A stretch of 36,558 bases of DNA. Source: Planctomycetota bacterium (lineage in GTDB: Bacteria > Planctomycetota > Phycisphaerae > Phycisphaerales > Phycisphaeraceae). This document shows positions 8,048 to 16,858 of this stretch, piece by piece. The notes beneath the pieces were generated by a model. It was not told where the DNA came from, did not search any database, and saw only the letters and a program-made list of their open reading frames with translations. Positions within the stretch are counted from its first letter, which is position 1. The number at the start of each line of letters is the position of its first letter. The translations under genes were made by a program, and so were the position numbers. The stretch lies in NCBI GenBank assembly GCA_024279275.1, contig JAJRRS010000067.1, positions 1 to 36,558 of the forward strand, written 5' to 3'.

Positions 8048-9211
8048 ATGATCGGACGTTCGCAGTCCCAGCCTGTAATTCAGACACCCATGCCCCCAAT
8101 CAAGCCCGCCACCACCGCATCTGACAGCCCGCCGGACTTAGCCAGCAGAAGCCAGGCGATCCGCCGACGTCTGCTCGCCTGGTACGACACCCACCGCCGG
8201 GACATGCCCTGGCGCGTCCAGCCGGGGCAGCCCCCCAACCCCTACCACGTTCTGGTCAGCGAGGCGATGCTCCAGCAAACCCAGGTCGCCACCGTCATCC
8301 CCTACTTCGGCCGATTCATCAAAGCCTTCCCCACGATCAAGCACCTGGCGAAAGCTGATGAGCAGGCGGTGCTGCGCCTCTGGCAAGGTTTAGGTTACTA
8401 CCGCCGGGCGAGGAACCTGCACGCCGCGGCTCAAGCGATCATCGCTGAACACGACGGCCGAGTGCCGGGCAACGTCGCTGACCTATTAAGCCTCCCCGGC
8501 GTGGGCCGCTACACCGCCGGGGCCATCGCTTCGATCGCCTTTGATCGCCCCGCCCCGATCCTCGACGGCAACGTCGCGCGCGTGCTGTCCCGGCTGTGCC
8601 TGATCGAAAAACCTATCGACGCAACCGATACCCGTAAGACACTCTGGCGGCTCGCAGAGCAGTGGGTTCCAGCGCGAAGGCCCGGCGACTTCAATCAGGC
8701 TGTGATGGAACTGGGCGCATTGGTCTGCACCAAGGCCAACCCGTCCTGCGCCGATTGCCCGCTGTCCCGTGAGTGCCAAGCACTGCGTGCCGGCCGTGTA
8801 GCCCATGTGCCCGTCCCCGCCAAACGTAAAGCTCCCGTGCAAGTCGATCACCACATCGTCGCGATCGAACGCCGAGGACGGTTCCTCTTCGAGCAGCGCC
8901 CCGAAAACGGTTTGTGGTCGAACATGTGGCAACTGCCTACAGCCGAAGATCTGACGGGCAAGGTCGGGCCGATGACACTTGGGGTATGGGCGGAGTCCCG
9001 GTTTGGTTTGATGGCCGTGAATCCTAAGCCGCTGGGATCATTCACCCACCAGACAACCCATCTCACCATCCGGTTTCATGTCTGGACCCTGTCCGCCACG
9101 TCCGGTCGCCTGCGTCCTCGATCCGGGACCTGGCGCAACACAGCAAAGCTGGACGACCTGCCGTTAGCCAACCCCCAACGCAAAGCGGTGGCGATGCTAA
9201 TTGATGCGTAA
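8048..9211 (+). CDS. mutY: A/G-specific adenine DNA glycosylase
   Basis: MutY removes adenine mispaired with 8-oxoguanine or guanine in base excision repair. The 387 residues contain the catalytic Glu72 in SEAMLQQTQV, the helix-hairpin-helix LPGVGRYTAGAI (149-160), Asp173 in ILDGNVARV, and four Cys (227, 234, 237, 243; spacing C-X6-C-X2-C-X5-C) for the [4Fe-4S] cluster. The last 130 residues form the NUDIX-like domain that senses 8-oxoG. The N-terminus has about 35 extra low-complexity residues; the start at 8048 has a GGCGGAG ribosome site, while the ATG at 8090 is an alternative. The gene stands alone on the plus strand between minus-strand genes. Confidence 0.95.
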   Translation: MIGRSQSQPVIQTPMPPIKPATTASDSPPDLASRSQAIRRRLLAWYDTHRRDMPWRVQPGQPPNPYHVLVSEAMLQQTQVATVIPYFGRFIKAFPTIKHLAKADEQAVLRLWQGLGYYRRARNLHAAAQAIIAEHDGRVPGNVADLLSLPGVGRYTAGAIASIAFDRPAPILDGNVARVLSRLCLIEKPIDATDTRKTLWRLAEQWVPARRPGDFNQAVMELGALVCTKANPSCADCPLSRECQALRAGRVAHVPVPAKRKAPVQVDHHIVAIERRGRFLFEQRPENGLWSNMWQLPTAEDLTGKVGPMTLGVWAESRFGLMAVNPKPLGSFTHQTTHLTIRFHVWTLSATSGRLRPRSGTWRNTAKLDDLPLANPQRKAVAMLIDA

Positions 9212-9240
9212 ATCGAACTGACCGCAAGGAAGAAAAAATT

Positions 9241-9362
9241 GGCCACGAAGAGGCACAAAATACACAAAAAAGAAAAGAGAGTGTCATCACCCCATCCTCA
9301 GAGTGTCAATTAAGTCCCACGCCTCACCCCTCTTTTTTGCGCTTTTTGTGCCTTTTTGTGGC
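9241..9362. repeat. Inverted repeat, GGCACAAAA-type, copy 2
   Basis: The left arm (9241-9271) begins GGCCACGAAGAGGCACAAAA; the right arm (about 9330-9362) reads CTCTTTTTTGCGCTTTTTGTGCC and then TTTTTGTGGC, its imperfect reverse complement, with about 58 bases between. It fills the gap between the convergent ends of mutY and a CBS gene and could act as a bidirectional terminator, though this is inference. Confidence 0.7.
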
Positions 9363-9423
9363 TACTCCCTGCCCGATTGATTGGCTTTAGAACGGGACGC
9401 AGAACACAAGCCCGCCCACCGGA

Positions 9424-9909
9424 TCAGATCAGGTGTTCTTCCAGGAACTGCGTGGTACGCCGTGGGCCGAGGATGCCGACGACGTTGTCGTTGACATCCA
9501 GCACGGGGATATGCCGGAACCCACCGACGGCCATCAGGTTCACCGCCTTGGCAGGGCAATCGGTGACATACACGGTGCGCGGCTCGGGGGTCATAAACTC
9601 GGTGATCGGCTTGGGGCGGGTGGTTGGATCATCCGCGACTTTGTTCAACACGTCCCGCGCAGAAAAGATGCCTACCGCCTTGCCCGCATCCTGCACAACC
9701 ACACAGGTACATTCGTACTTGCACATCACATCCAGAGCGTCCTGCACCGTGGCGTCTTTTTCAATATAAGCCAACGGCGTAATCGGCATCTGCGATACCT
9801 CTGTCTCGCAAAGCACACGCTCCAACTCATCGGCATGCACCGGCGAATCGTATTTGCTTAACGGGTCTTCAAACTCGCCAGGCTCAACCGGGTTACGCTT
9901 GCGTCCCAT
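9424..9909 (-). CDS. CBS domain pair protein
   Basis: The 161-residue product is mostly two CBS motifs: 'PLAYIEKDATVQDALDVMCKYECTCVVVQD...VGIFSARDVLNKV' and 'FMTPEPRTVYVTDCPAKAVNLMAVGGFRHIPVLDVNDNVVGILGPRRT'. Such pairs form a Bateman module that binds adenosyl ligands (AMP, ATP, SAM or NAD-type) and usually regulates a partner; no effector domain is attached. The first 30 residues are polar and probably flexible. The gene starts 2 bases after the stop of the next CBS gene, so the two are almost certainly one transcript and may form a heteromer. The regulated target is unknown. Confidence 0.9.
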   Translation of the reverse strand: MGRKRNPVEPGEFEDPLSKYDSPVHADELERVLCETEVSQMPITPLAYIEKDATVQDALDVMCKYECTCVVVQDAGKAVGIFSARDVLNKVADDPTTRPKPITEFMTPEPRTVYVTDCPAKAVNLMAVGGFRHIPVLDVNDNVVGILGPRRTTQFLEEHLI

Positions 9910-9911
9910 GT

Positions 9912-10385
9912 TTATGCTCCTTCCCGTGTGTTCATGTGCATCTTCGAGGTCATCATCTGCACCTTGATCTGCCGGGGGCAGTGCTCAGCGACATATTCCA
10001 TCAGCCCCTTCTGCCCGGTCATCGCAACAACCTTGCCCGCATCATCGACCACACACAGAAATCGCAGCCGGGTCTCTTGCATGCCCTTAAGCACCTTGAC
10101 CACCGGGTCCGTCATCTTCACGCAACCGCACGGGGGGATCTCAACCATGTGCTTGCTCACCGGCTCATCTAATGGCACACAATCGCAGACCAGCTTGAGC
10201 ACCTGCCGTTCCGTGAACTTCCCCGTCGGTCGGCCCTGCTCATCCACAACAAACACGCAGCCCAGCTTGTGATCACGCATCAGCCGGATCGCTTCGCTCA
10301 CTAACGAATCAGCCAACACGGTGACCCCGCGCCGTAGCGGCAGTTCGCTGACAGTCTCGTTCATGATGTCTTCGCGCAGTCCCAT
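9912..10385 (-). CDS. CBS domain pair protein
   Basis: This 157-residue protein has two CBS motifs, 'GVTVLADSLVSEAIRLMRDHKLGCVFVVDEQGRPTGKFTERQVL' (in two parts here) and 'KMTDPVVKVLKGMQETRLRFLCVVDDAGKVVAMTGQKGLMEYV'. The ATG at 10385 is preceded by AGGAG at 6 bases and is preferred over the upstream in-frame codon at 10430. Cys residues in CDCVP and PPCGCVKM are unusual for CBS proteins and could bind a metal or form a disulfide; I cannot tell. It is the first gene of the two-gene CBS unit. The paralogue shares only the fold, not close sequence, so the pair is an old duplication or a recruited partner. Confidence 0.88.
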   Translation of the reverse strand: MGLREDIMNETVSELPLRRGVTVLADSLVSEAIRLMRDHKLGCVFVVDEQGRPTGKFTERQVLKLVCDCVPLDEPVSKHMVEIPPCGCVKMTDPVVKVLKGMQETRLRFLCVVDDAGKVVAMTGQKGLMEYVAEHCPRQIKVQMMTSKMHMNTREGA

Positions 10386-10693
10386 AGGTCTCCTGATTGT
10401 TGCCCCCGAAGCCCGATCGCATCCCCGCAATCACCCGCCATGACATGCCTGACAAAGCCAGTTTAAGCATTTATCAACCGGAGGCAAGGAAAATTCGGAT
10501 CGACGGGTATTGTGGAAAATACGGGGACACGAAGTACAAAATCAGATACACCCGCAATAACAACCCTAAGCCCCCTCCAATCAGCCCCAACGCCGAGTCT
10601 GAGCGCAGCAATGGCTCGGGTATCCGTGGCTTTATGCCTCTGGAGAAATCTTCTAGAATATGTCTGGACAGTTTTAGTGGGAATATCCGGGGG
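10386..10693. other. 308-base gap between mcsB and the CBS pair
   Basis: The minus strand must hold the promoter of the CBS pair, but no clear -35/-10 pair stands out. One minus-strand frame, running from within mcsB to 10474, encodes a hydrophobic tail (ALGLIGGGLGLLLRVYLILY) that could be a small membrane protein, but it has no convincing start or ribosome site outside mcsB. I see no RNA gene or terminator. Confidence 0.4.
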
Positions 10694-11767
10694 TCACGAC
10701 TGCTCCGCGTTTCCGCCGAGACGCTGACGCAGCAAGCGTGCACGGGCAGCGCGGCGCGTCGGGGCATCCATCTCGCAGCCGGATATCTTTTGCAGGTGGG
10801 CTGATTGGGTCAATAAGAACAGCTCGTTGATCGTCCGGATGTCCGTGCGGTTGACCCGCCCAAGATTCACCGCAAGCCGTAGATGCGACAGCAACGATAA
10901 CACCTCTTCACCACCCATCACACGCGCATGGGTCAGCACCGCCCAGGCACGCCAGAGCTTGTCATCAAACTCGGCTTCACGGTGACGCATCAGCGCCTGA
11001 CGCGCCTGCTGCTCGTAAGCAATAATCTGAGGCACGATCGTGTTCTGGAAGTCGGCAAGCACCTCCTCCTCACACTTGCCCAGCGTTGTCTGGTTGGATA
11101 TCTGATAAAGATCGCCCAGGGCTTCGGACCCCTCGCCGAACAACCCGCGCACCGCCAGGTGCATGTCACGCGCCGCCCGACGGACCTTGTCGATCTCACC
11201 GGTGATCTTCAACGCCGGCAGGTGCAGCATCACACTCACACGCAACCCCGTACCCACATTAGTCGGGCACGCGGTAAGGTAGCCGAACCGTTTTGCATAG
11301 GCGTAGTCGATGTGGTCTTCGAGGATGTCGTCGATCCGATTGATCTGATCGAAGGCCTCGGACAACTGCAACCCGCTGCGCAACACCTGCATCCGCAGGT
11401 GGTCTTCTTCATTGACCATGATCGCAAACGTCTCATCCGCACCGACCGCGACCGCCCGAGGTGCATCGTCGCTGGCGCTGGCGTGCTGCCGGCTTATCAG
11501 ATGGCGTTCGACCAGTAGCTGACGATCCAGCGCCGAGCTTTGGGGCAGATCCACCCACAAAATATTCGGCGCAAGCCGATCGCTGACGATCCGCTCCTTG
11601 CAGATCGCCAACACCTCGTGACGCTGGCGTTGACTGGCTCGGCCGACAAAAGGGAACCCCGCGATATTCCTCGCCAATCTCACTCGGCTGGAGATCACGA
11701 TGTCGCTGTGTGGCCCGGCCCCCCGCAGCCATTCCCCCGCGTGGTCGGTGTAGTTTCCAAGGTTCAA
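10694..11767 (-). CDS. mcsB: Protein arginine kinase McsB
   Basis: McsB phosphorylates arginine residues of proteins, marking them for ClpCP in Firmicutes. The 357 residues carry the guanidino-kinase signature: SSRVRLARN at 26-34, NEEDHLR at 119-125 (substrate-guanidinium carboxylates) and CPTNVGTGLR with Cys167, the same number as the Bacillus catalytic Cys. The C-terminal tail has RRAARARL, a degenerate form of the RDxxRA phospho-Arg binding motif. The start is a TTG that overlaps the mcsA stop (TTGA) and has a near-perfect AGGAGG site 8 bases upstream, so the two proteins are translationally coupled. No ctsR or clpC is adjacent, unlike Bacillus. Target proteins are unknown. Confidence 0.95.
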   Translation of the reverse strand: MNLGNYTDHAGEWLRGAGPHSDIVISSRVRLARNIAGFPFVGRASQRQRHEVLAICKERIVSDRLAPNILWVDLPQSSALDRQLLVERHLISRQHASASDDAPRAVAVGADETFAIMVNEEDHLRMQVLRSGLQLSEAFDQINRIDDILEDHIDYAYAKRFGYLTACPTNVGTGLRVSVMLHLPALKITGEIDKVRRAARDMHLAVRGLFGEGSEALGDLYQISNQTTLGKCEEEVLADFQNTIVPQIIAYEQQARQALMRHREAEFDDKLWRAWAVLTHARVMGGEEVLSLLSHLRLAVNLGRVNRTDIRTINELFLLTQSAHLQKISGCEMDAPTRRAARARLLRQRLGGNAEQS

Positions 11768-12333
11768 GAGGGTTCCTCCTCGAACCGGTTGATATCGTCC
11801 CGCAGACGCGCCGCCAGCTCGTAATCCTCACCCACCACCGCCGCATTAAGTTGCTTGCGCATCCGCATCAGCATCGCCTGCCGCTGCTCGCCCGCGCCAG
11901 CCCGACGGGGCACCTTACCAATATGATGTGTCCCCCCCTCGTGAGCACGCTCAAGCAGGTTCGACAGCAACTGCTCAAATGCCTTGTAACAATCCGGACA
12001 GCCCAACACCGAGTCCTTACGGAACTTGGCAAACGTCATCCCACAACTTTCACAGACGCCCCCCCCCGCTGGCCGATCGGGCTCCTCGCCGCTGTGGACC
12101 TTCACGAAATTGGTCAACAACTCGTTGATCGGCGTGTGGATCGACTTGATCGCCAACCCCTCCTCCGAGGCGTGCTGATCACACAGATGCTTCTCGATCT
12201 TCTGCCCCTTGATAATCTCCACCGAGTGGTGGGTAGCCGGTCGAGCGCATCTGTCACACTTACGTTTCAATACTTGGCCTCTATGGGGTAGCCGGGGTGT
12301 CGCAGTCAATATCGTATCTGATTCTAAGCTCAT
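11764..12333 (-). CDS. mcsA: McsA, activator of McsB (zinc-binding, UVR motif)
   Basis: McsA binds and activates McsB. The 189-residue protein has Cys pairs at 26/29 (CDRC), a CDQH at 51-54, and pairs at 94/97 (CESC) and 112/115 (CPDC), which fit zinc-binding treble-clef modules, and a C-terminal UvrB/UvrC motif (about 150-188: 'LNAAVVGEDYELAARLRDDI'). An N-terminal extension of about 23 residues precedes the first zinc pair; translation could also begin later, for example at the TTG before KRKCDRC. Its stop overlaps the mcsB start by 4 bases. The promoter is probably in the 70 bases upstream, but no strong boxes are seen. Confidence 0.92.
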   Translation of the reverse strand: MSLESDTILTATPRLPHRGQVLKRKCDRCARPATHHSVEIIKGQKIEKHLCDQHASEEGLAIKSIHTPINELLTNFVKVHSGEEPDRPAGGGVCESCGMTFAKFRKDSVLGCPDCYKAFEQLLSNLLERAHEGGTHHIGKVPRRAGAGEQRQAMLMRMRKQLNAAVVGEDYELAARLRDDINRFEEEPS

Positions 12334-12403
12334 GCACGCCCGGCATCAATACAAAAATCCCAGCCTAACCCAACATGCTCTGCTTCGCACCCCGCAACAC
12401 ACT

Positions 12404-13357
12404 CTAATCGCCCGATGATGCCGATTTCTCATCACCACTTCCCGCTTGCTCCTCTTGAACAAGCCCCGGCAACAACGAATTAAATACCCGCTGCTTCGCG
12501 ACCTTCGGATCATCCTCCGCCATCTTTTCCATAACCAACTCAACAAAACCCCTGGGATCAAGCCCCCGGCTTTCAAGCAGCTTTATAAACCCGGCCTCAT
12601 CCAACCCCCACCGAACCTTCTTCACCGAAACCGCCACCAGCCGCTGCCTTACCCTGCGCTTACTCCCATAAACCTCCGGCCTAACCAACAAAACAGCCAA
12701 CCCCTCACCCCTCGGCCCCGTCCAACGCTCGCCTTCACTTAACCCATCCGTCGAAAAACCCTCCAGCCGAAGCACGATCTTGCGGTGTTTCTTGTCCTTC
12801 TGACGCGCCAGCACCGCATCACGGCGCGTGTACACATACGCCAACGACGCCTCCGCCGCTTTGCTGTCCTGGGCCTGCCTGGCCTTGGCGCGATCCGCAC
12901 GGTAATCACGCCGCATCACAACCGGGTCGATCAAAAATACATCCGTGACCAGCATCGACCTCGGCGAAAGCACCTCATCCACCTCAACCGACGCCAGAAG
13001 CCCGTACTCACCGACCTTCATCTTCGGGATCGGAAACACCATCGCCCGCGCCTCTGCCACCGGCATCCTGACCGTCTTAGTCATCACGATCCCCGAACCC
13101 CCTACCCGAATTTTTTCCGATAGCTTGGCCTCCGCCTGCCGCAACGTCATACCCGTCGAGCTGGGGTACCGCCGATCGTACTTCGGGCTACATAGATACT
13201 CACCCTCAAACTCAGCACACTTCTGCGCAAACACACGCCAGTGCCGATCCCAAAGCTGCTGAGTCTGCGGGTCCAGCCCCTCAACCGCAGACACCCCGCT
13301 AGACATTAACTGGGCCAGCAAGACCCAACACGTCAATGTAAATGGAATCGTACGCAC
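12404..13357 (-). CDS. Secreted protein of unknown function
   Basis: The 317-residue product starts at a GTG with a GGAGAG site 8 bases upstream. It has a signal peptide (IPFTLTCWVLLAQLMSSGVSA) and no other membrane segment. The mature chain is rich in Lys and Arg, with two Cys near residues 47 and 56 that could pair, a central charged helix around 'RADRAKARQAQDSKAAEASLAYVYTRRDAVLARQ' (shown in full only as a coiled region, about 153-190) and a Ser/Glu tail. I recognise no family. It lies 13 bases after larE on the same strand, suggesting one transcript, but the larE role gives no clue to this protein. Confidence 0.78.
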   Translation of the reverse strand: MRTIPFTLTCWVLLAQLMSSGVSAVEGLDPQTQQLWDRHWRVFAQKCAEFEGEYLCSPKYDRRYPSSTGMTLRQAEAKLSEKIRVGGSGIVMTKTVRMPVAEARAMVFPIPKMKVGEYGLLASVEVDEVLSPRSMLVTDVFLIDPVVMRRDYRADRAKARQAQDSKAAEASLAYVYTRRDAVLARQKDKKHRKIVLRLEGFSTDGLSEGERWTGPRGEGLAVLLVRPEVYGSKRRVRQRLVAVSVKKVRWGLDEAGFIKLLESRGLDPRGFVELVMEKMAEDDPKVAKQRVFNSLLPGLVQEEQAGSGDEKSASSGD

Positions 13358-13370
13358 GCTAGCTCTCCGA

Positions 13371-14234
13371 TCACTTCCCCGTCACCCTTGGCGCCGCACT
13401 CACCGTCAGCGCCAGGTTCCCACTACCGCTGCGGAAGCCTTCCAGGTCCAGCGAAACATAAAGATACCCCGCATCACGCACCCCCCGCGTCACCGCTTGC
13501 CTTAATTCATCCTCCATCAGCCGCGTAACCTGATCCATCGGCAACTCAATCCGCGCCACCTGCCCATGATGCCTCACCCGAAAACCCTTAAACCCAAGAC
13601 CGCGCAACACGTCCTCCGCCACCTCGATCTGCCTCAGAAGCTCCGGCGTCACTTCTTCACCATATGGCACCCGGCTCGCCAGACACGCCGCCGCGGGCTT
13701 ATCCCAATTCGACAACCCCAAGTGTTTCGCCACCTCACGCACCCGTTGTTTATCAAGCCCCGCCTCGATCAACGGCGAAATCACCTCCGCCTCATCCGCC
13801 GCCACCAGCCCCGGCCGATGATCCCCCAAATCGTCCGTGTTCGTCCCGTTGGCGATGTACCGGAAGCCAAGCTCCTTGGTCAGGCGCTTCAGCGAATCAT
13901 AAAGATGCGTCTTGCAGAAATAGCAACGGTCCCCCGCATTGGCTCGATAGCCCTCATCATCCTGCTCACCGGGCCTCACTTCGATCAACTCAAGGTCAAG
14001 CTCTTGTGCCAACTGCCGTGCATGCTCCAATTCAAACCGTGGCAGCGACGGCGAATCCCCAATCACCGCCGGCGCATTCTCTTTGCCCAACACTTCCCGC
14101 GCCACCGCCGCCACCAACGTCGAATCCACCCCGCCGGAGTAGGCGGTGACCACCCGCCCGCGCTGACGCACCGCCTCTTTCAGCCGTCCCAGCAGGGTTG
14201 ATGTTCCGGCCCGACTCTCATCCTGTGGCATCAT
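13371..14234 (-). CDS. larE: LarE-type ATP-dependent sulfur transferase
   Basis: LarE adenylates a nicotinate-derived substrate and donates sulfur in building the nickel-pincer nucleotide cofactor first found in lactate racemase. The 287-residue protein has the PP-loop SGGVDST (33-39), CYFCK at 104-108, and CLASRVPYGE with Cys184, which aligns with the Cys that gives up sulfur in the Lactobacillus enzyme. No larB, larC or larA is in the window, so the cofactor user is unknown; LarE homologues also occur without the rest of the pathway. Its ATG overlaps the end of the PEP-CTERM gene by 4 bases. A second ATG immediately follows the first. The PP-loop family alone is certain; the substrate is inferred. 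Confidence 0.88.
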   Translation of the reverse strand: MMPQDESRAGTSTLLGRLKEAVRQRGRVVTAYSGGVDSTLVAAVAREVLGKENAPAVIGDSPSLPRFELEHARQLAQELDLELIEVRPGEQDDEGYRANAGDRCYFCKTHLYDSLKRLTKELGFRYIANGTNTDDLGDHRPGLVAADEAEVISPLIEAGLDKQRVREVAKHLGLSNWDKPAAACLASRVPYGEEVTPELLRQIEVAEDVLRGLGFKGFRVRHHGQVARIELPMDQVTRLMEDELRQAVTRGVRDAGYLYVSLDLEGFRSGSGNLALTVSAAPRVTGK

Positions 14235-16678
14235 GCCCGTATTCTATGCACTTCGGCCCCGGTAGGCCTCGAAACCCAAATCCGAGGCCTTTCCAAGCGG
14301 ATACGACGCCTACACAGCATCAGAACCCCGCCCCCCGCAAGCAAGAGCAAACTTGCCGGCTCAGGCACCAGCGTGGCGGTGAGTACGGCGTTCGTGTCGA
14401 TCCAATCCTGTCCAAACTGGTTGTTCTGATTAAGAGTCAGTGCAAAGTTCGATCCGTCCGCGAGGATCGCCGTGAGCAAGGCACCGTCGCGGTCAGGGAT
14501 CGTGAACAACACCCCGGGGTCTAGCCCAATGGGTGTCCCGTCCAACAGCAGTTCCAACACGAACAGGTTGACCTCACTCTGAAACTGGGCTGTAAAAGCA
14601 GGCCCAAATCCGCCGCCGGAGATGTTCACGATACTCCCGAAGTCCGCTCGGAACCCCGAGCCGATGGATCCACCCGTGATATTGACCGTGCTGAGGTTGC
14701 CTGCGTGGAAGTCGTCTCCGACAACTCCGCCTGAGACATTGATTAACCCGTTGAAAGACGCCCGCAGTCGATCACCGACGCTTCCACCTGAGATGTTCAA
14801 CGTCCCCGGACCGACGCTGACGAAGCTACCTAACTCGCCGCCGGTGATGGTCACGGTCCCATCCAAGATGGAGCCCGCCGGGAATGGACCTACACCTACA
14901 CTTCCGCCGCGGATTAGAATCGTTCCGCCATCGGTCGTGATAATTGTCCCCACCGTGCCTGCGTCGATCGTCACGGCACCCGCCTGAGCAACGATGCTCT
15001 GCACCGAGCCACCGGCGATGGTGACCACGCTGCCCGCAAACGCATCAAGACTGCCAGCGATCTCGCCGCCTGTCATGTTGATCGTCGCGCCATCGTAGAC
15101 ACTGAAACCACGCCCCCCAATGATGCCGCCAGATATCTCGACCTGGCTGTAGGCGATCCGTGCAAAGTCCCCGACCGTCCCGCCTTCGATATTCAACGTG
15201 GAGCCGACCGCAACAAAATTATCACCCAGCGACCCGCCATCCCTGAGTGTCAACGTCTGCCCGGGACGCAGGCCCTGTGGCCCGACGCCCGCCGAGATAA
15301 TCTGCGGTGTAGTGTCCGGCGGAGCCAGTGAGCTTGAAACCAACGACGTGGTACCGGCAGGGAATGTCTCAAACGCCTGCTCGCTGAAGATGAATACCGA
15401 GCCGTCGGCGAATGTGCCGGTAAGCACCCCACCCACAGGCACCCCGGAGTCCAGGTCCGTGATCGCCGACCCGCTCAACTGAAAATCACCACCGCGTAAA
15501 GTAATGTCGCTCCCACGCCGACCCCGTATCCCGTCCTCAAAAACACCGCCCGATATGTCCACTGTACTGCCCGCAAGCGGCTGGAGTTGGTCGGCAAAAA
15601 GCCCCCCACTGATGTTCACCACGCTGCCGCTGAATAGCGAAATACTGTCACCCACCAGGTTGGCACGGCTGCCGATCTGGCCCCCCGAGATGTTGAGCGT
15701 CCCGTTCGCCACTTCGAGGTTTTCGCCTACGACACCCCCGTTGACATTAAGCGTGGCTCCCACGACCGCAAAGTGATCCCCCAATGAGCCACCATCGATC
15801 AATGTCAACACCTGGCCCGCGCGTAGCCCGCCGGACTCCGTGCCAGCGGAAACCACCTTCGGTGTGGTATCGATCGGTGCAAGCGGGGCCGACACAAGGG
15901 TCGTCGTGCCGGGGGCGATAGCATCGAAAGCCTGTTGGCCAAGGATAAATACCGAGCCGTCGGCCAGGGTGCCGGTGAACACACCGTCAAAGGGTAATCC
16001 GCCATTCAGATTCGCCACCCCGGCACCGTTCAACTGGAACTCGCCCCCGGATAACGTCACGTCACTGCCCGGTCGTGCCTCGAACTTTTCATCAAGGAGT
16101 CCACCCGAAACAGACAGCACCCCACCGGACTCCACCACAAAACCGCGTCCCAGCACCCCGCCGGTTACCGTGACAAGTCCGCCGGACAATCCCTGATTTG
16201 TGCCTGTTATCCGCCCCGATGACATCAATACCGTTGCACCCGCTGCGACCTCAAGCGGCAGTCTCAACTCACCACCCAGCACATTCACCGTGACCCCGCC
16301 GAAGGCCGATACCCCATTGACACGCCCACCCTCGAAGATATTAAGCTGGACATCCGCGATAAGTGTTTTCTGTGAACCAAACAAACCACCACTGTTAACA
16401 TTAACCGTAGACCCGACGAACGAGAACGGCGTTGCCACCGGGAATGTGGTGCCCAGATCATCAACCCGCCCTCCATCATTCACCTCAATCGTGAGGTCCG
16501 ACCCGAGCGTGAACAACTGACCCTTAAAACCCCCCGCATTCAAGTCGCTCTCTCTGAGCAGCGAATCAACTTGTAACGTGGTCTGAGCAACACCAACGCC
16601 TTGACCAAAACCCGTGGCCAATAACACAACAACCGCACACCGCATGGCACACGTCTTCGCATACTTCTTCATCATCAT
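14231..16678 (-). CDS. Large repetitive PEP-CTERM surface protein
   Basis: The 815-residue product begins with a signal peptide after MMMKKYAK and then carries dozens of short repeats of the form 'V.ISGG.VG..', 'LNVNGGVVG', 'INVSGG', as in parallel beta-helix surface proteins. Two longer blocks are near-duplicates: 'GGEFQLNGAGVANLNGGLPFDGVFTGTLADGSVFI' and 'GGDFQLSGSAITDLDSGVPVGGVLTGTFADGSVFI' (about 120 residues apart to the next), indicating an internal duplication. The C-terminus has VPEPASLLLLAGGGVLMLCRRR, an exosortase signal, followed by about 24 extra residues that overlap larE. The start at 16678 has AGGGAAC just upstream; the ORF extends to 16726 but that part is less likely. Confidence 0.88.
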   Translation of the reverse strand: MMMKKYAKTCAMRCAVVVLLATGFGQGVGVAQTTLQVDSLLRESDLNAGGFKGQLFTLGSDLTIEVNDGGRVDDLGTTFPVATPFSFVGSTVNVNSGGLFGSQKTLIADVQLNIFEGGRVNGVSAFGGVTVNVLGGELRLPLEVAAGATVLMSSGRITGTNQGLSGGLVTVTGGVLGRGFVVESGGVLSVSGGLLDEKFEARPGSDVTLSGGEFQLNGAGVANLNGGLPFDGVFTGTLADGSVFILGQQAFDAIAPGTTTLVSAPLAPIDTTPKVVSAGTESGGLRAGQVLTLIDGGSLGDHFAVVGATLNVNGGVVGENLEVANGTLNISGGQIGSRANLVGDSISLFSGSVVNISGGLFADQLQPLAGSTVDISGGVFEDGIRGRRGSDITLRGGDFQLSGSAITDLDSGVPVGGVLTGTFADGSVFIFSEQAFETFPAGTTSLVSSSLAPPDTTPQIISAGVGPQGLRPGQTLTLRDGGSLGDNFVAVGSTLNIEGGTVGDFARIAYSQVEISGGIIGGRGFSVYDGATINMTGGEIAGSLDAFAGSVVTIAGGSVQSIVAQAGAVTIDAGTVGTIITTDGGTILIRGGSVGVGPFPAGSILDGTVTITGGELGSFVSVGPGTLNISGGSVGDRLRASFNGLINVSGGVVGDDFHAGNLSTVNITGGSIGSGFRADFGSIVNISGGGFGPAFTAQFQSEVNLFVLELLLDGTPIGLDPGVLFTIPDRDGALLTAILADGSNFALTLNQNNQFGQDWIDTNAVLTATLVPEPASLLLLAGGGVLMLCRRRIRLERPRIWVSRPTGAEVHRIRA

Positions 16679-16858
16679 TTTGTTCCCTGGAAAAAGGTCA
16701 AAATGCCATGGATACAGTACTGGCATCTTCCGAACTGCTTATCCCCGACGATCCCGTCGCGGACCATGCATATCACTCTAACACCGCCTCGTTGAATCCA
16801 CAAGCATTTTATTTGCAGTTCAGACACTACCACTGAGCATGGGCACCCGGTTCGCCGC

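Noticed and set aside
10474-10767. Small minus-strand ORF with a hydrophobic tail, overlapping the end of mcsB
   Set aside because: The only start codon lies within mcsB and has no ribosome site; kept only as a remark on the gap.
16679-16726. Earlier start of the large PEP-CTERM protein
   Set aside because: It would place 16 residues before the signal peptide; the ATG at 16678 has a suitable ribosome site.
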